Made by a program: the position numbers and the translations under genes
The notes under the pieces: generated by a model
Told to the model about the DNA's origin: nothing
The model's input: only the letters and a program-made list of their open reading frames with translations
Databases searched by the model: none
Origin: DATEKX01 sp963726785
GTDB lineage: Bacteria > Acidobacteriota > Blastocatellia > UBA7656
Direction of reading: 5' to 3'
Length of the DNA stretch: 64,000 bases
Assembly: GCA_963726785.1 (NCBI GenBank)
Contig: CAVSDJ010000005.1
Span: 62,001 to 126,000 of the forward strand
In this document: positions 10,557-19,243 of the stretch, piece by piece
Layout: each line of letters begins with the position of its first letter
Position numbering within the stretch: position 1 is the first letter of the stretch

Positions 10557-11570
10557 ATGATGAGGAAGTTTCCATTTCATCTATTATCATTTTATGTCTG
10601 GATAGCGCTGGCCGTCGCGAATGTGCAAGGTCAGACAGCCACAATCGAGCAGGCACAAGCGCTTTTGAGCGCAGGCAAGGTTGATGCGGCCATAGATATT
10701 TTGAAAGCCATCCCAAAATCCGAGTCAACGGAACCAAAAATAAATCATTTGATGGGACTGGCGCACTACCAAAAAAACGATTACGCTCGCGCGGTCGAGT
10801 ATCTTTCACTTGCAGTCAAACGGGCAGAGCAAGGTAGCAAACAATACCAACAGGCCGCGCAATTTCTGGGGCTTGCTCACTACAGGCTCGGACAACTGAA
10901 AGAATCTATTCCCTATCTCGAACAGGCGAAGAACTGGGCTCCCGACAGCATAGAAATAACGAACGCTCTTGGCATCAGCTATATTCAAACTCACAATCCC
11001 GACAAAGCGCGCGAGGCGTTTGCGCGCATGTTCGGAGTTGCGCCAGGCTCCGCGTCGGCACACCTGATAAATGCCCGGATGATGGTCCGCCAGCAGTTCG
11101 AGGAGTTCGCAGAGCGGGAGCTTGAAAAGGCCATCGAATTAGACCCGAAATTGCCTGAGGTCAATTTCCTGCTGGGCGAGCTGGCCATATATCACGCAAA
11201 GATTGATCTCGGCATCGAGCTTTTACGCAAAGAGATAGCTATCAATCCGGCCTTCGCCATGGCTTACTACAGGCTCGGCGAGGCGTATAGCCGTCAACTC
11301 AAGTGGGACGAGGCGATTGCGCCGCTGCTGAAAGCCATCTGGCTGAATTCGGATTTCAGCGCGCCTTACATAGTATTGGGCAAGGTCTATCTCAAGAAGG
11401 GCGAGATGTCGAACGCGGAGAGCGTGTTGAGATATGCGCTGAAGATGGACCCGAACAACTTCTCAGCCCATCACTTGCTCGCTCAGGTTCTACAGCAGAC
11501 CAACAGGCCGGAAGAAGCTAAGAAGGAATTTGAGCTTGCAGATCGCCTGCGCACAAGCTCGGAGAAATAG
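10557..11570 (+). CDS. Exported tetratricopeptide-repeat protein (pair 1)
   Basis: Two adjacent ATGs at 10557 and 10560 can start the protein; both are followed by a hydrophobic signal sequence ending NVQGQ. The remaining roughly 310 residues are consecutive TPR units (for example AREAFARMFGVAPGSASAHL and DEAIAPLLKAIWLNSDFSAPY), which are helical scaffolds for protein contacts. No catalytic motif is seen. The stop is two bases before the GTG of the CRTAC1-like gene, so the two are very probably cotranscribed and translationally coupled. A second TPR/CRTAC1 pair lies in mirror orientation at 13561-17260. A specific function cannot be assigned. Confidence 0.75.
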   Translation: MMRKFPFHLLSFYVWIALAVANVQGQTATIEQAQALLSAGKVDAAIDILKAIPKSESTEPKINHLMGLAHYQKNDYARAVEYLSLAVKRAEQGSKQYQQAAQFLGLAHYRLGQLKESIPYLEQAKNWAPDSIEITNALGISYIQTHNPDKAREAFARMFGVAPGSASAHLINARMMVRQQFEEFAERELEKAIELDPKLPEVNFLLGELAIYHAKIDLGIELLRKEIAINPAFAMAYYRLGEAYSRQLKWDEAIAPLLKAIWLNSDFSAPYIVLGKVYLKKGEMSNAESVLRYALKMDPNNFSAHHLLAQVLQQTNRPEEAKKEFELADRLRTSSEK

Positions 11571-11572
11571 AC

Positions 11573-13501
11573 GTGGTAGCCCGCCGAAGCCAGAAATATC
11601 CAAAAGCATGTTTTAGAAAGAAGCTCCGTAGGAGCGACCTGTCTATAGTAGCAACCGAGCAAGCGATTCGTAGCTCCGTAGGAGCGACCTCTGAGTCAAC
11701 AGGTCGCTCCTACGGAGCTACAGAGGGTTTTAACAACGCCGATACTATAGACAGGTCCTCCCTGACGGGACTGCTAAAACACGCTCTTAGCATCAACTCT
11801 CTACTCATTCGAGTTCTATTGCTCGTCCTGCTCGTATGCGAACCCCCATCATCTGTTGAAGCGCAGGAAAACAGCGCAAGCGATTTTCCAGTTACTTTCG
11901 TTGACATCACAGAGCGCGCAGGGCTGAATGCTCCGATCACCTACGGCGGCGTCGCGCAAAAAAAATACATCATAGAGACTAATGGCTGCGGCGTCGCTTT
12001 TATAGATTATGACAATGACGGCTGGATGGACATACTGCTGCTGAACGGAACGAGGCTCGAAGGTTTTCCAAAGGGGAAAGAACCAACAAACAGGTTATAC
12101 CGTAACAATCGCAACGGCAGTTTCAGCGACGTGACCGAAAAGGCAGGGCTGTTGCGCACGGGCTGGGCATCAGCCGTTTGCGCGGGCGATTACGATAATG
12201 ATGGATATGATGATCTGTTCATCACTTACTGGGGACAGAACGTTTTATATCGCAACAACGGCAACGGCACATTCGCGGATGTCACACAGAAGGCCAAGCT
12301 CAAGACGACGGGCACGCGGTGGGGGTCGGGCTGCGTATTCATTGATTATGATCGCGACGGCAATCTCGACCTGTTCGTGTCGAATTATTTGAAGTTCGAT
12401 CTGGCAACAGCGCCCGAGCCCGGAAAAGGCGCAAATTGCATGTGGAAAGGCATCCCGGTCAATTGCGGGCCGAAGGGGCTGCCGACTGATTCAAACCTTC
12501 TTTATCACAACAACGGCGATGGTACGTTCACCGATGTTTCCGAAAGTTCGGGCGTCAGCCGCGTCCGCGAGCGTTATGCGATGACCGCTGTGACAACCGA
12601 TTTCAATGATGATGGCTGGCCTGATATTTATGTAGCTTGTGATTCGACGGCAAGCATACTCTACCGCAACAACCGCGACGGCACATTCACCGATGTAGCC
12701 CTTGAGACGGGTTCGGCCTACAACGAAGACGGTCAGGCGCAGGCCGGAATGGGCGTTGCGGTCGGCGATTACAACGGCGACGGCTTTCAGGATATTTTCA
12801 AAACTCACTTTGCCGATGATCTTCCCGCGCTATACAAAAACACAGGCCGGGGATTTTTCGAAGACGCATCGCGTGCGGCGGGCTTTGACCATACGCGCTA
12901 CGTTCAATGGGGGACGGGGCTGGTTGATTTCGATAACGACAGTTGGCTCGACATTATGACTGCGACAGGCAACGTGTACCCCGAAGTCGAAAAGCTGTTC
13001 AAGGATTATCCGCATCGCAGCCCCAGATTAGTTTATCGCAATCTTGGGAACGGGCGATTCAAGGATGTAACCGGGCAGTGCGGGCCGGGAGTGTTAGTTC
13101 CGCATTCAAGTCGCGGCTGCGCTTTCGGGGATTTCGATAATGACGGCGACATTGACGTTCTGGTGATGAATATGAACGAGCCGCCTCAGCTTTTGCGCAA
13201 CGACTATAAAGGCGCAAACAACTGGCTCAAGTTGAAACTGGTCGGCATGAAATCGAATCGTTCTGCGATTGGCGCGCGGGTTCGCGTGAAAGCGGGCGCG
13301 CGGCTTCAAGTTCAGGAAATCACCAGTCAATCCAGTTACTATTCACATAATGACATGCGTTTGAACTTCGGGATGTCTGAAAGCAAGAAGGCCGATCAGG
13401 TAGAGATACGCTGGCCCAGCGGTCAAACCGAGACTATCAAAGATTTGCCAGTCAATCAGATCATTACAATCAAAGAAGGCAGCGGGATTATCAAGCAGTG
13501 A
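11573..13501 (+). CDS. CRTAC1-like FG-GAP/ASPIC-UnbV protein with repeat-encoded N-terminal extension
   Basis: The start GTG 11573 follows the TPR stop by two bases, with GGAGAA within the TPR gene as ribosome site. After 13 residues the frame runs through a palindromic repeat (11609-11789), giving about 60 residues that begin KLRRSDLS and end LLKHAL. Only then come the hydrophobic core of a signal peptide (around residues 78-95) and EAQ cleavage. There is no ATG, GTG or TTG between repeat and hydrophobic core, so translation must start in or before the repeat. The mature part carries FG-GAP/VCBS calcium-binding loops (DYDNDGWMDIL, DFDNDGDIDVL) forming a seven-bladed propeller and a C-terminal ASPIC/UnbV domain (KSNRSAIGARVRV near 560). 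Such proteins are exported and probably bind other proteins or glycans; no enzyme activity is known to me. Confidence 0.8.
   Translation: MVARRSQKYPKACFRKKLRRSDLSIVATEQAIRSSVGATSESTGRSYGATEGFNNADTIDRSSLTGLLKHALSINSLLIRVLLLVLLVCEPPSSVEAQENSASDFPVTFVDITERAGLNAPITYGGVAQKKYIIETNGCGVAFIDYDNDGWMDILLLNGTRLEGFPKGKEPTNRLYRNNRNGSFSDVTEKAGLLRTGWASAVCAGDYDNDGYDDLFITYWGQNVLYRNNGNGTFADVTQKAKLKTTGTRWGSGCVFIDYDRDGNLDLFVSNYLKFDLATAPEPGKGANCMWKGIPVNCGPKGLPTDSNLLYHNNGDGTFTDVSESSGVSRVRERYAMTAVTTDFNDDGWPDIYVACDSTASILYRNNRDGTFTDVALETGSAYNEDGQAQAGMGVAVGDYNGDGFQDIFKTHFADDLPALYKNTGRGFFEDASRAAGFDHTRYVQWGTGLVDFDNDSWLDIMTATGNVYPEVEKLFKDYPHRSPRLVYRNLGNGRFKDVTGQCGPGVLVPHSSRGCAFGDFDNDGDIDVLVMNMNEPPQLLRNDYKGANNWLKLKLVGMKSNRSAIGARVRVKAGARLQVQEITSQSSYYSHNDMRLNFGMSESKKADQVEIRWPSGQTETIKDLPVNQIITIKEGSGIIKQ
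11609..11789 (+). repeat. Palindromic repeat family 1, copy A, inside a coding region
   Basis: The unit has imperfect terminal inverted repeats: TGTTTTAG at the left end and CTAAAACA at the right, each followed inward by a small hairpin and then GACCTGTCTATAGTA or its complement. The centre is a second palindrome built from TAGCTCCGTAGGAGCGACC and its reverse complement. Bases 11621-11789 match copy B (15294-15462, reversed) with one difference in 169. Copy C (19244-19416) has the same ends but a different spacer. There is no internal transposase, so it resembles a MITE or a coding-compatible palindromic element. Confidence 0.85.
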
Positions 13502-13504
13502 TAT

Positions 13505-13566
13505 GGCAGTAGCCCGACCGTGAGCGAGGGCGTAGACTAACGCCCTCGCTCACGGTCTGGCTACTG
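13505..13566. terminator. Long bidirectional hairpin between convergent genes (repeat family 2)
   Basis: GCAGTAGCCCGACCGTGAGC with the following GAGGGCGT pairs with its near-complement after a 6-base loop, giving a stem of about 28 bp that ends inside the stop codon of the minus-strand TPR gene. It separates two convergent genes and probably terminates both. A related copy is nested in another repeat at 34239-34301, so it is also a dispersed element. Confidence 0.7.
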
Positions 13567-15507
13567 CAAAGGCTTCAATCGCGGATCAAGCCGCAGGGCT
13601 TTCTGATACGCGGCCTGGGCGGCGATACGCTGCCCTTTTTGCTGAAGCGCTTTGGCCAGATTGTAATGCGCCTGCGCGCTGTCCGGGTCAAGCTTGATTG
13701 CAGCCTCGAACCTCTCAATGGCCGTGTCTAAATTTCCTTCTTTAAGTCGCGCTATGCCGGTGTTGGTTGCGAACATCGCCGCCTGCATATCCGATTTTTT
13801 CTTGTTCAGTCGAGCGGCTTCCTGAAACTCAACGCGAGCCGATTCCATGTCGCCCTTTTGCCGGAGCGTTGTGCCGAGCGTGTTGTGAATTTCAGGAGCA
13901 TTCGGCGCGTACTTCAAAGCTTCGCGGAAAGCAGCTATCGCTTCATCCGTTTTGCCCTGTTGTTGCAGCACAGTGCCCAACGCATATTGAGCTTCGGCGT
14001 AATCCGGCTTGGCTTTCAGCGCGGCTCTGAAACTGGCAGCCGCTTCGTCAAGTTTGGATTGCTGCAAAAGGATGACGCCTAAAGTGTAGTGCGCTTCCTG
14101 CAAAGCGGGCTGCAAAGCGATGGCTTGCTTCAATTCGGTTATCGCATCCGTGAACTGGTCTTTATTTTTTAACGCGAGTCCGAGATTGTAATGAGCTTCA
14201 CTGCTGTCAGGCGCGAGCGCTATCAGCTTTCGATACTCGACGACTGCCGCATCATAATCGCTCTTCTGAATGAAAGCCATGCCGAGATTGTGATGCGCAA
14301 CGATATTATTCGGCTCGATCTTAAGAGCTTCATTGAAGACGGCTATCGCGCCATCGGGATCACGTTTTGAGACTAGCGCCAACCCCAGATCGTTATAAGC
14401 TTGAACAAAACCCGGTTTCAGTTTTATCACCGCTCGAAAGGCTTCGATTGCTTCGTCCAGTTCTTCGTTCTCTTGTAGAACCTGCCCCATCGCATAGCGA
14501 AGCTCGGCCATCTCAGGCGCGAGGCGCGCGGCTGTTGTCAGTTCGGTGATGGCTCCTTGCCGGTCGCCGCTTTTTCTGAGCGCAAGGCCCAGATAGTAAC
14601 GCGACTCTGCGTGATTGGGCATCTGCTTTACCGCTATCTTGAGCGCGGCGATTGCGCCTTTTGTGTCATCAGAGAACCAGCGGGCCGTGCCGAGATAGTA
14701 GTAAGCCTCTCCGTAATCGGGCTTGAGTTTCACAGTAGCTTCAAACTCGGACGCGGCCTCTCGAAGCTGACCGCGCGCAGCAAGCATATATCCAAGATAG
14801 AAGCGCGCGTCGGCCATGTTGGGATTCAATCGCGCGGCTTCACGGTACTCTGCAAAGGCCGCATCGTTTTCCCCGCTCTGTTGAAGAGCAGCACCGAGCA
14901 TGACGCGGGCATCTGCGTCATCGGGCTTCAATGCGATTGATTGCTTGAAGGCCGCTATCGCATGGTCCAGGTCACCAAGTTGTAGAAAAGCTCTGCCGAG
15001 ATTGCGGTGTGTTTTGTATGCTCGCGGATCAATCTCAATAGCCTTGTTGAAAGATTCGACCGCGAGTTTTATTTCGCCCTTTCGCGCCAGCGCAAGCCCC
15101 ATTGCATTGTGAGCTTCACTGTAACGAGGATTGAGTTTTATAGCCGCCTTGAACTCGGAAAGAGCACCTTCGATATTCTGTTTTCCTAAAAGCGCGATGC
15201 CTCGATTGAAATGCTGCGCGGCGGCTCCTGCTCGCTGCCCGTGCGCGAAATTCGGAGATAAACAAAAAAGCGCGATGAGAATGATAAGCTTGATAAGAGC
15301 GTGTTTTAGCAGTCCCGTCAGGGACGACCTGTCTATAGTATCGGCGTTGTTAAAACCCTCTGTAGCTCCGTAGGAGCGACCTGTTGACTCAGAGGTCGCT
15401 CCTACGGAGCTACGAATCGCTTGCTCGGTTGCTACTATAGACAGGTCGCTCCTACGGAGCTTCATGCTTAAACCGTTTATAAAAGATTGCTGATCGGTGC
15501 GGCTCAA
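13561..15507 (-). CDS. Exported tetratricopeptide-repeat protein (pair 2) with repeat-encoded N-terminal extension
   Basis: The start TTG 15507 lies 16 bases after the stop of the upstream CRTAC1 gene and has GAGGG 8 bases before it. An internal ATG at 15465 inside the repeat is an alternative. After 14 residues the frame passes through repeat copy B and encodes the same roughly 56 residues as in the gene at 11573. These lead directly into a signal peptide (IKLIILIALF, cleavage near AHGQ). The mature protein of about 550 residues is an almost unbroken array of around 15 TPR units of 34 residues (consensus AHYNLGLALK...DAITELKQAIALQP). It should be an exported protein-binding scaffold. It is the second gene of a CRTAC1-TPR operon, in the reverse order of pair 1. 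Confidence 0.8.
   Translation of the reverse strand: MSRTDQQSFINGLSMKLRRSDLSIVATEQAIRSSVGATSESTGRSYGATEGFNNADTIDRSSLTGLLKHALIKLIILIALFCLSPNFAHGQRAGAAAQHFNRGIALLGKQNIEGALSEFKAAIKLNPRYSEAHNAMGLALARKGEIKLAVESFNKAIEIDPRAYKTHRNLGRAFLQLGDLDHAIAAFKQSIALKPDDADARVMLGAALQQSGENDAAFAEYREAARLNPNMADARFYLGYMLAARGQLREAASEFEATVKLKPDYGEAYYYLGTARWFSDDTKGAIAALKIAVKQMPNHAESRYYLGLALRKSGDRQGAITELTTAARLAPEMAELRYAMGQVLQENEELDEAIEAFRAVIKLKPGFVQAYNDLGLALVSKRDPDGAIAVFNEALKIEPNNIVAHHNLGMAFIQKSDYDAAVVEYRKLIALAPDSSEAHYNLGLALKNKDQFTDAITELKQAIALQPALQEAHYTLGVILLQQSKLDEAAASFRAALKAKPDYAEAQYALGTVLQQQGKTDEAIAAFREALKYAPNAPEIHNTLGTTLRQKGDMESARVEFQEAARLNKKKSDMQAAMFATNTGIARLKEGNLDTAIERFEAAIKLDPDSAQAHYNLAKALQQKGQRIAAQAAYQKALRLDPRLKPLQ
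15294..15468 (-). repeat. Palindromic repeat family 1, copy B, inside a coding region
   Basis: This is the inverted partner of copy A. 169 bases agree except for one silent change (serine codon TCC versus TCG in the shared reading frame). The left arm is shortened: the TTTTAGAAAG block of copy A is missing between AGCATG and AAGCTCC. It lies between the start codon and the signal-peptide core of the TPR gene. Confidence 0.85.
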
Positions 15508-15523
15508 TATATGCCCTCGCTCG

Positions 15524-17260
15524 TCACTTGTTTGCAGGTTTACTGGCAGGCGGTGTTCGCACTATGCCGGAGCCTTCTTTGACAGTGATAAACTGACCGG
15601 CGGCAACATCATTTACGCTGTCCACCTGCCCGCTCGGCCAGCGTATTTCGAGCGATTTCACTTTCTGAAATTTACCAAGGCCGAAGTGAACTCGCAGATC
15701 ATTTTGCGAATAGTAACTGCCGCCGCTGCGCACTTCGTCTATCTGGCTTCCATCTTCGGTGACGCATTTAATTCGCGCGCCAATCGCGCTGCGATTCGAT
15801 TTCACGCCGATTGCTTTGATCGTGAGCCAGTTATTTTGATTTGTAGAATCGCACCGCAAAAGCTCAGGCAGCGCATTCACGGGATTGATGAGAATGTCTG
15901 TATCACCATCGTTATCGAAATCGCCGAACGCGCAGCCGCGCGCCGAAGAAGGTTCGATAACGGCTCCGCCCACGCGATCTGAAACGTCCTCGAAACGACC
16001 GTTCTGCAAATTTTTGTAGAGCACTTTGCGCTGTGCATACCCTGCTTCGGTTGTCAGCTTTTCGACCTCCGGGTAGACGTGGCCGTTGACCAGAAAAGTA
16101 TCGAGCCAGCCGTTATTGTCCACATCAACAAAACCGCAGCCCCACCCTAACCAGCGCGTTGTGAGGCCCATACCTGCGGGGAACGTCGCATCATCAAACA
16201 CGGCTTTGCCCGTGTTGTGATAAAGACTCGAAGTGTCGCCGGAGAAATTGGTCTTAAAAATGTCCAGCCAGCCATCACGGTCATAGTCGCCAGCCGACAC
16301 TCCCATGCCTGCCTGCGGCTTGCCGTCCATGCTGAAAGCGCAGCCTGCTTCTATGCCTATGTCTGTGAACGTTCCGTTCTTGTTATTGTGATAAAGCGCA
16401 GCCGGAGCCGAATCGTTTGCAACGTAAACGTCGAGCCAGCCATCGTTATCAAAATCACCTACGAGAACGCCAAGGCCATAAGTGCCGTTGGTTTTTCTTA
16501 TGCCGGATTTCTCAGAAACATCTGCGAAGGTGCCGTTTCCGTTATTGCGGTATAGCGTATTGACTCCGCCCGTTAGACCGGGAGGGCCGCAAGCCACAGT
16601 CAACCCTTTATAAAGACACGGGCCTGTTTCAGGCAGCGGGGCCGTCTTCAAGTCCAGGTCTATATAGCTTGCGACAAACAGATCAAGATAACCATCGCGG
16701 TCATAGTCGAGGAATGCGCAGCCCGATCCCCATCGAGTGCGATTGTTTGCGACGCCCGCGCGCTCTGCTACGTCCGTGAATGCGCCGTTGCCGTTGTTGC
16801 GATACAGCGCGTTCTTTCCAAAGTAACTTATAAACAGATCGTCGTACCCGTCGTTATCGAAATCTCCGACACAAACGCCCTGCCCCCAGCCCGTGCGGAT
16901 CAGCCCTGCCTTTTGAGTAACGTCTGTGAATGTGTTATCGCGGTTGTTGCGGTAAAGATGATTGGTCGGCGTTTGATCTTGCGGCAGACCTGTCAGGCGA
17001 GTGCCGTTGACTAAAAAGACATCCTGCCATCCGTCATTATCGTAATCTATAAAAGCCGCGCCGCATCCTGTAGTTTCGAGAAGATATTTGTTTTTGCGCT
17101 CATCGCCATAGATCGTTTTGCTCGTCAGGCCAGCTTGCCGCGCCACGTTGACAAAGCTCACTCCCATTTCGCCGTTCGATAATCCCGAACCAGAAATTTG
17201 TCCGGCAATAACTATAAAACACGCGAGCGGCCAGAGCAGATTTCTTCTGAAAGCTTGCAA
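15524..17260 (-). CDS. CRTAC1-like FG-GAP/ASPIC-UnbV protein (pair 2)
   Basis: The TTG start at 17260 has AAAGGA 6 bases upstream and opens a signal peptide (MQAFRRN, hydrophobic core, cleavage near GQISG). The product of 578 residues contains repeated FG-GAP loops (FIDYDNDGWQDVFLVNG near 70, GDFDNDGDTDILINP near 455) and a C-terminal ASPIC/UnbV domain (KSNRSAIGARI near 490, ending EIRWPSGQVDSV). It is a paralogue of the protein at 11573. Unlike that gene it has no repeat insertion, which shows the ordinary N-terminus of this family. It is the first gene of an operon with the TPR gene 16 bases downstream. Confidence 0.82.
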   Translation of the reverse strand: MQAFRRNLLWPLACFIVIAGQISGSGLSNGEMGVSFVNVARQAGLTSKTIYGDERKNKYLLETTGCGAAFIDYDNDGWQDVFLVNGTRLTGLPQDQTPTNHLYRNNRDNTFTDVTQKAGLIRTGWGQGVCVGDFDNDGYDDLFISYFGKNALYRNNGNGAFTDVAERAGVANNRTRWGSGCAFLDYDRDGYLDLFVASYIDLDLKTAPLPETGPCLYKGLTVACGPPGLTGGVNTLYRNNGNGTFADVSEKSGIRKTNGTYGLGVLVGDFDNDGWLDVYVANDSAPAALYHNNKNGTFTDIGIEAGCAFSMDGKPQAGMGVSAGDYDRDGWLDIFKTNFSGDTSSLYHNTGKAVFDDATFPAGMGLTTRWLGWGCGFVDVDNNGWLDTFLVNGHVYPEVEKLTTEAGYAQRKVLYKNLQNGRFEDVSDRVGGAVIEPSSARGCAFGDFDNDGDTDILINPVNALPELLRCDSTNQNNWLTIKAIGVKSNRSAIGARIKCVTEDGSQIDEVRSGGSYYSQNDLRVHFGLGKFQKVKSLEIRWPSGQVDSVNDVAAGQFITVKEGSGIVRTPPASKPANK

Positions 17261-17332
17261 TGAAAATCCTTTCCTTATAGATCATAGATAATAGACAAAC
17301 GATAACTCAAGGAGGCTTTGAATATAGAGCCT

Positions 17333-17432
17333 ATTCACCGCAGAGGCGCAGAGGACGCAGAGGCGGCGCAGAGTTTTTATATTTGCTTATCCTCTGCGTA
17401 AACTCTGCGTCCTCTGCGCCTCTGCGGTGAAT
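17333..17432. repeat. Palindromic repeat family 4, copy 1 (CACCGCAGAG type)
   Basis: ATTCACCGCAGAGGCGCAGA starts the left arm and its complement closes the right arm, with an AT-rich centre. The arms pair over about 40 bases. It is intergenic, between two minus-strand genes. Related copies lie at 23387-23508 and 34205-34348, with remnants in 56004-56085 and 59738-59770. Confidence 0.8.
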
Positions 17433-17472
17433 CTACATTTAAACTCAGAGAACTGAATGGCCCTTGCTGCGG

Positions 17473-19224
17473 TCATAATCTCGGCGCGGCTGGTTTAAGT
17501 GGAGCAGCCCACGCTTGCGCGCCTTTAACTTTCAGCTTGCGCTTGTAAACTGCTTCGCTGCTGACTACGAAAAGCGTGTCAAAGTTCTCGCCGCCGAATG
17601 ACACGTTCAAGACTTTGCCGCCCGGCGGCGAAAGTATGCAATTTACACGTCCCGCCTGATCGCAGATTTGTATGCCGACCTGCGATGCGACGTAAAGCCG
17701 CCCGTCACGATCTACGCACATGCCGTCTGCGCCGCTGTCGTCCGACGTGTCAGGAACATGAAGCCAGTAATAACGCTGCTTAAATTGAAGCGCGCCGTCC
17801 GGTCGAATCTGGTAGCTGTAGACCCAGTGCGAACGCGAATCGTCAACGTAAAGCAAAGTCTGGTCGGGCGACAGCGTGACGCCCTTTGCGTAGTTCAGTC
17901 CCATGTCTACGATTTTCTTTTCGCCGCTCGGTTTGATGAGCCCTATCCCTGTTCCGCTCGTGACATAGATATTTCCGTTGCTTGCGACAATCAGATCATT
18001 GCCGCTCAGTCCATCAGCAACGACTTTCGCTTTGCCTGCCGTATCATAAGCGACGATTTTTTTGCCACCTTCTATAAGAGCATAGAGCCGCTCATCAGGG
18101 CCGAACGCCTGCCTGTTGCGCTTCTTTGAATTGGCGGCAGATGTGATCATATTGCCATCAAGTCCGACTTTATAAGTCTTATTGTTCGCCACATCATTGA
18201 AGTAGACTTCGCCCTTTTGATTTACGGCTGGACCGTCCGCAGACCTGTATCCTTCCCCCACGAGATGCCAGCCTTCGCCCGGAACCAGAATCGTATCGAG
18301 CGTGTTGTTCTTCGACCGCCCGGCCTTCACAGGCTGCGGCCAATCCTTCCAGAGCCAGCGCATCGCATCGGGAAAGATGGCCGTGCCGTGATTGCCGTTA
18401 TGAGCGCCATCGCCCCAGATATGATTTAATTCATAACCCGCGAAAGTGAGCGCGCGCTCCATTGTCTGGTTCGCCATCCACCAGTCGCCCGCGTAGATGT
18501 TGAGGTCATTCGAGCCATCTTGCAGATAGATGCGAATCGGTTTCGGCTCGAACTTGCGGATGAGCGTGTGATAACGGTCGCCGCCGCGCAAGCCCACATA
18601 AGTGCCAATCGCGCTGAAGACGCGGCTGAACTCATGTGGGCGCTCCCAGGCCGCCGTGAAGGCGCAGATTGCGCCGCTCGACGAGCCGCCGATAGCGCGG
18701 TCATTTCCGTTGTGCGAGAGGCGTATGGGTCGCCTGTCGGAAGTCTTTTTCGTTTCGACTTCGGGGAGAAGTTCTTCCGTGAGGAAACGAATATAGTTAT
18801 CGCCGAGGCCATCGTATTCATAGCTGCGATTGAAACGGTCGAGCGCGGTATTGTCGTCTGTGGCTTTCGCGCGCCCGTGCATCACGAACACGCCGATAGT
18901 CACGGGCATCTCTTTTTTGTAGATGAGATTGTCAAAGACCGTTGGCGCTTGCCACTGGATTCCATCCTGATTCACATAAAGACACGCAGGCTTGTCAGGC
19001 GTATACTGCGCGGGCACGTACACCCAGTACTCGCGCCAGGTACCTGGAAAAATCTTCGACTGATCAAAGGTGAACTTGAGCACTTCGCCCTTCGGCACAT
19101 CAGGCTGAGGCTTGGAGTCCGGCCCCGGCGGATAGTTTTCCTGTGTTTGCTGCGCATGACCGAGAGCGGTTATAACCAGGAAGATCGAAAGTGTGATCGC
19201 GAATCGTGCGAGAGTTGGTTTCAT
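17473..19224 (-). CDS. Exported esterase (Fes/esterase-D-like) fused to SMP-30-type propeller
   Basis: ATG 19224 opens a signal peptide ending GHAQ. Residues about 45-300 form an alpha/beta hydrolase of the enterochelin-esterase/esterase-D group: nucleophile Ser182 in GGSSSGA, a likely acid in QDGSNDLN near 236, and His in GDGAHNGNHG near 275-279. Residues about 315-575 form an SMP-30/gluconolactonase-like six-bladed propeller (ADGPAVNQKGEVYFNDV, VTLSPDQTLLYVDDSRS, DGMCVDRDGRLYVAS). The propeller of such proteins hydrolyses lactones or acts as a binding module, so the fusion could process ester-linked sugar or plant phenolic substrates. The substrate is not known. Repeat copy C occupies the region directly upstream. 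An operon with the DUF1552 gene is possible but the 204-base gap makes this uncertain. Confidence 0.8.
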   Translation of the reverse strand: MKPTLARFAITLSIFLVITALGHAQQTQENYPPGPDSKPQPDVPKGEVLKFTFDQSKIFPGTWREYWVYVPAQYTPDKPACLYVNQDGIQWQAPTVFDNLIYKKEMPVTIGVFVMHGRAKATDDNTALDRFNRSYEYDGLGDNYIRFLTEELLPEVETKKTSDRRPIRLSHNGNDRAIGGSSSGAICAFTAAWERPHEFSRVFSAIGTYVGLRGGDRYHTLIRKFEPKPIRIYLQDGSNDLNIYAGDWWMANQTMERALTFAGYELNHIWGDGAHNGNHGTAIFPDAMRWLWKDWPQPVKAGRSKNNTLDTILVPGEGWHLVGEGYRSADGPAVNQKGEVYFNDVANNKTYKVGLDGNMITSAANSKKRNRQAFGPDERLYALIEGGKKIVAYDTAGKAKVVADGLSGNDLIVASNGNIYVTSGTGIGLIKPSGEKKIVDMGLNYAKGVTLSPDQTLLYVDDSRSHWVYSYQIRPDGALQFKQRYYWLHVPDTSDDSGADGMCVDRDGRLYVASQVGIQICDQAGRVNCILSPPGGKVLNVSFGGENFDTLFVVSSEAVYKRKLKVKGAQAWAAPLKPAAPRL

Positions 19225-19243
19225 AGCGTTTATTTATAGAGGC

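Noticed and set aside
17333..17432. Family-4 palindrome as a simple transcription terminator
   Set aside because: It has no T-run, occurs also between divergent genes (34205) and upstream of genes (23387), and is shared among loci, so a dispersed repeat is the better description.
18520..19239. Plus-strand ORF of 239 codons
   Set aside because: Antisense to the esterase domain with its Ser-Asp-His motifs; it is a product of high-GC codon use.
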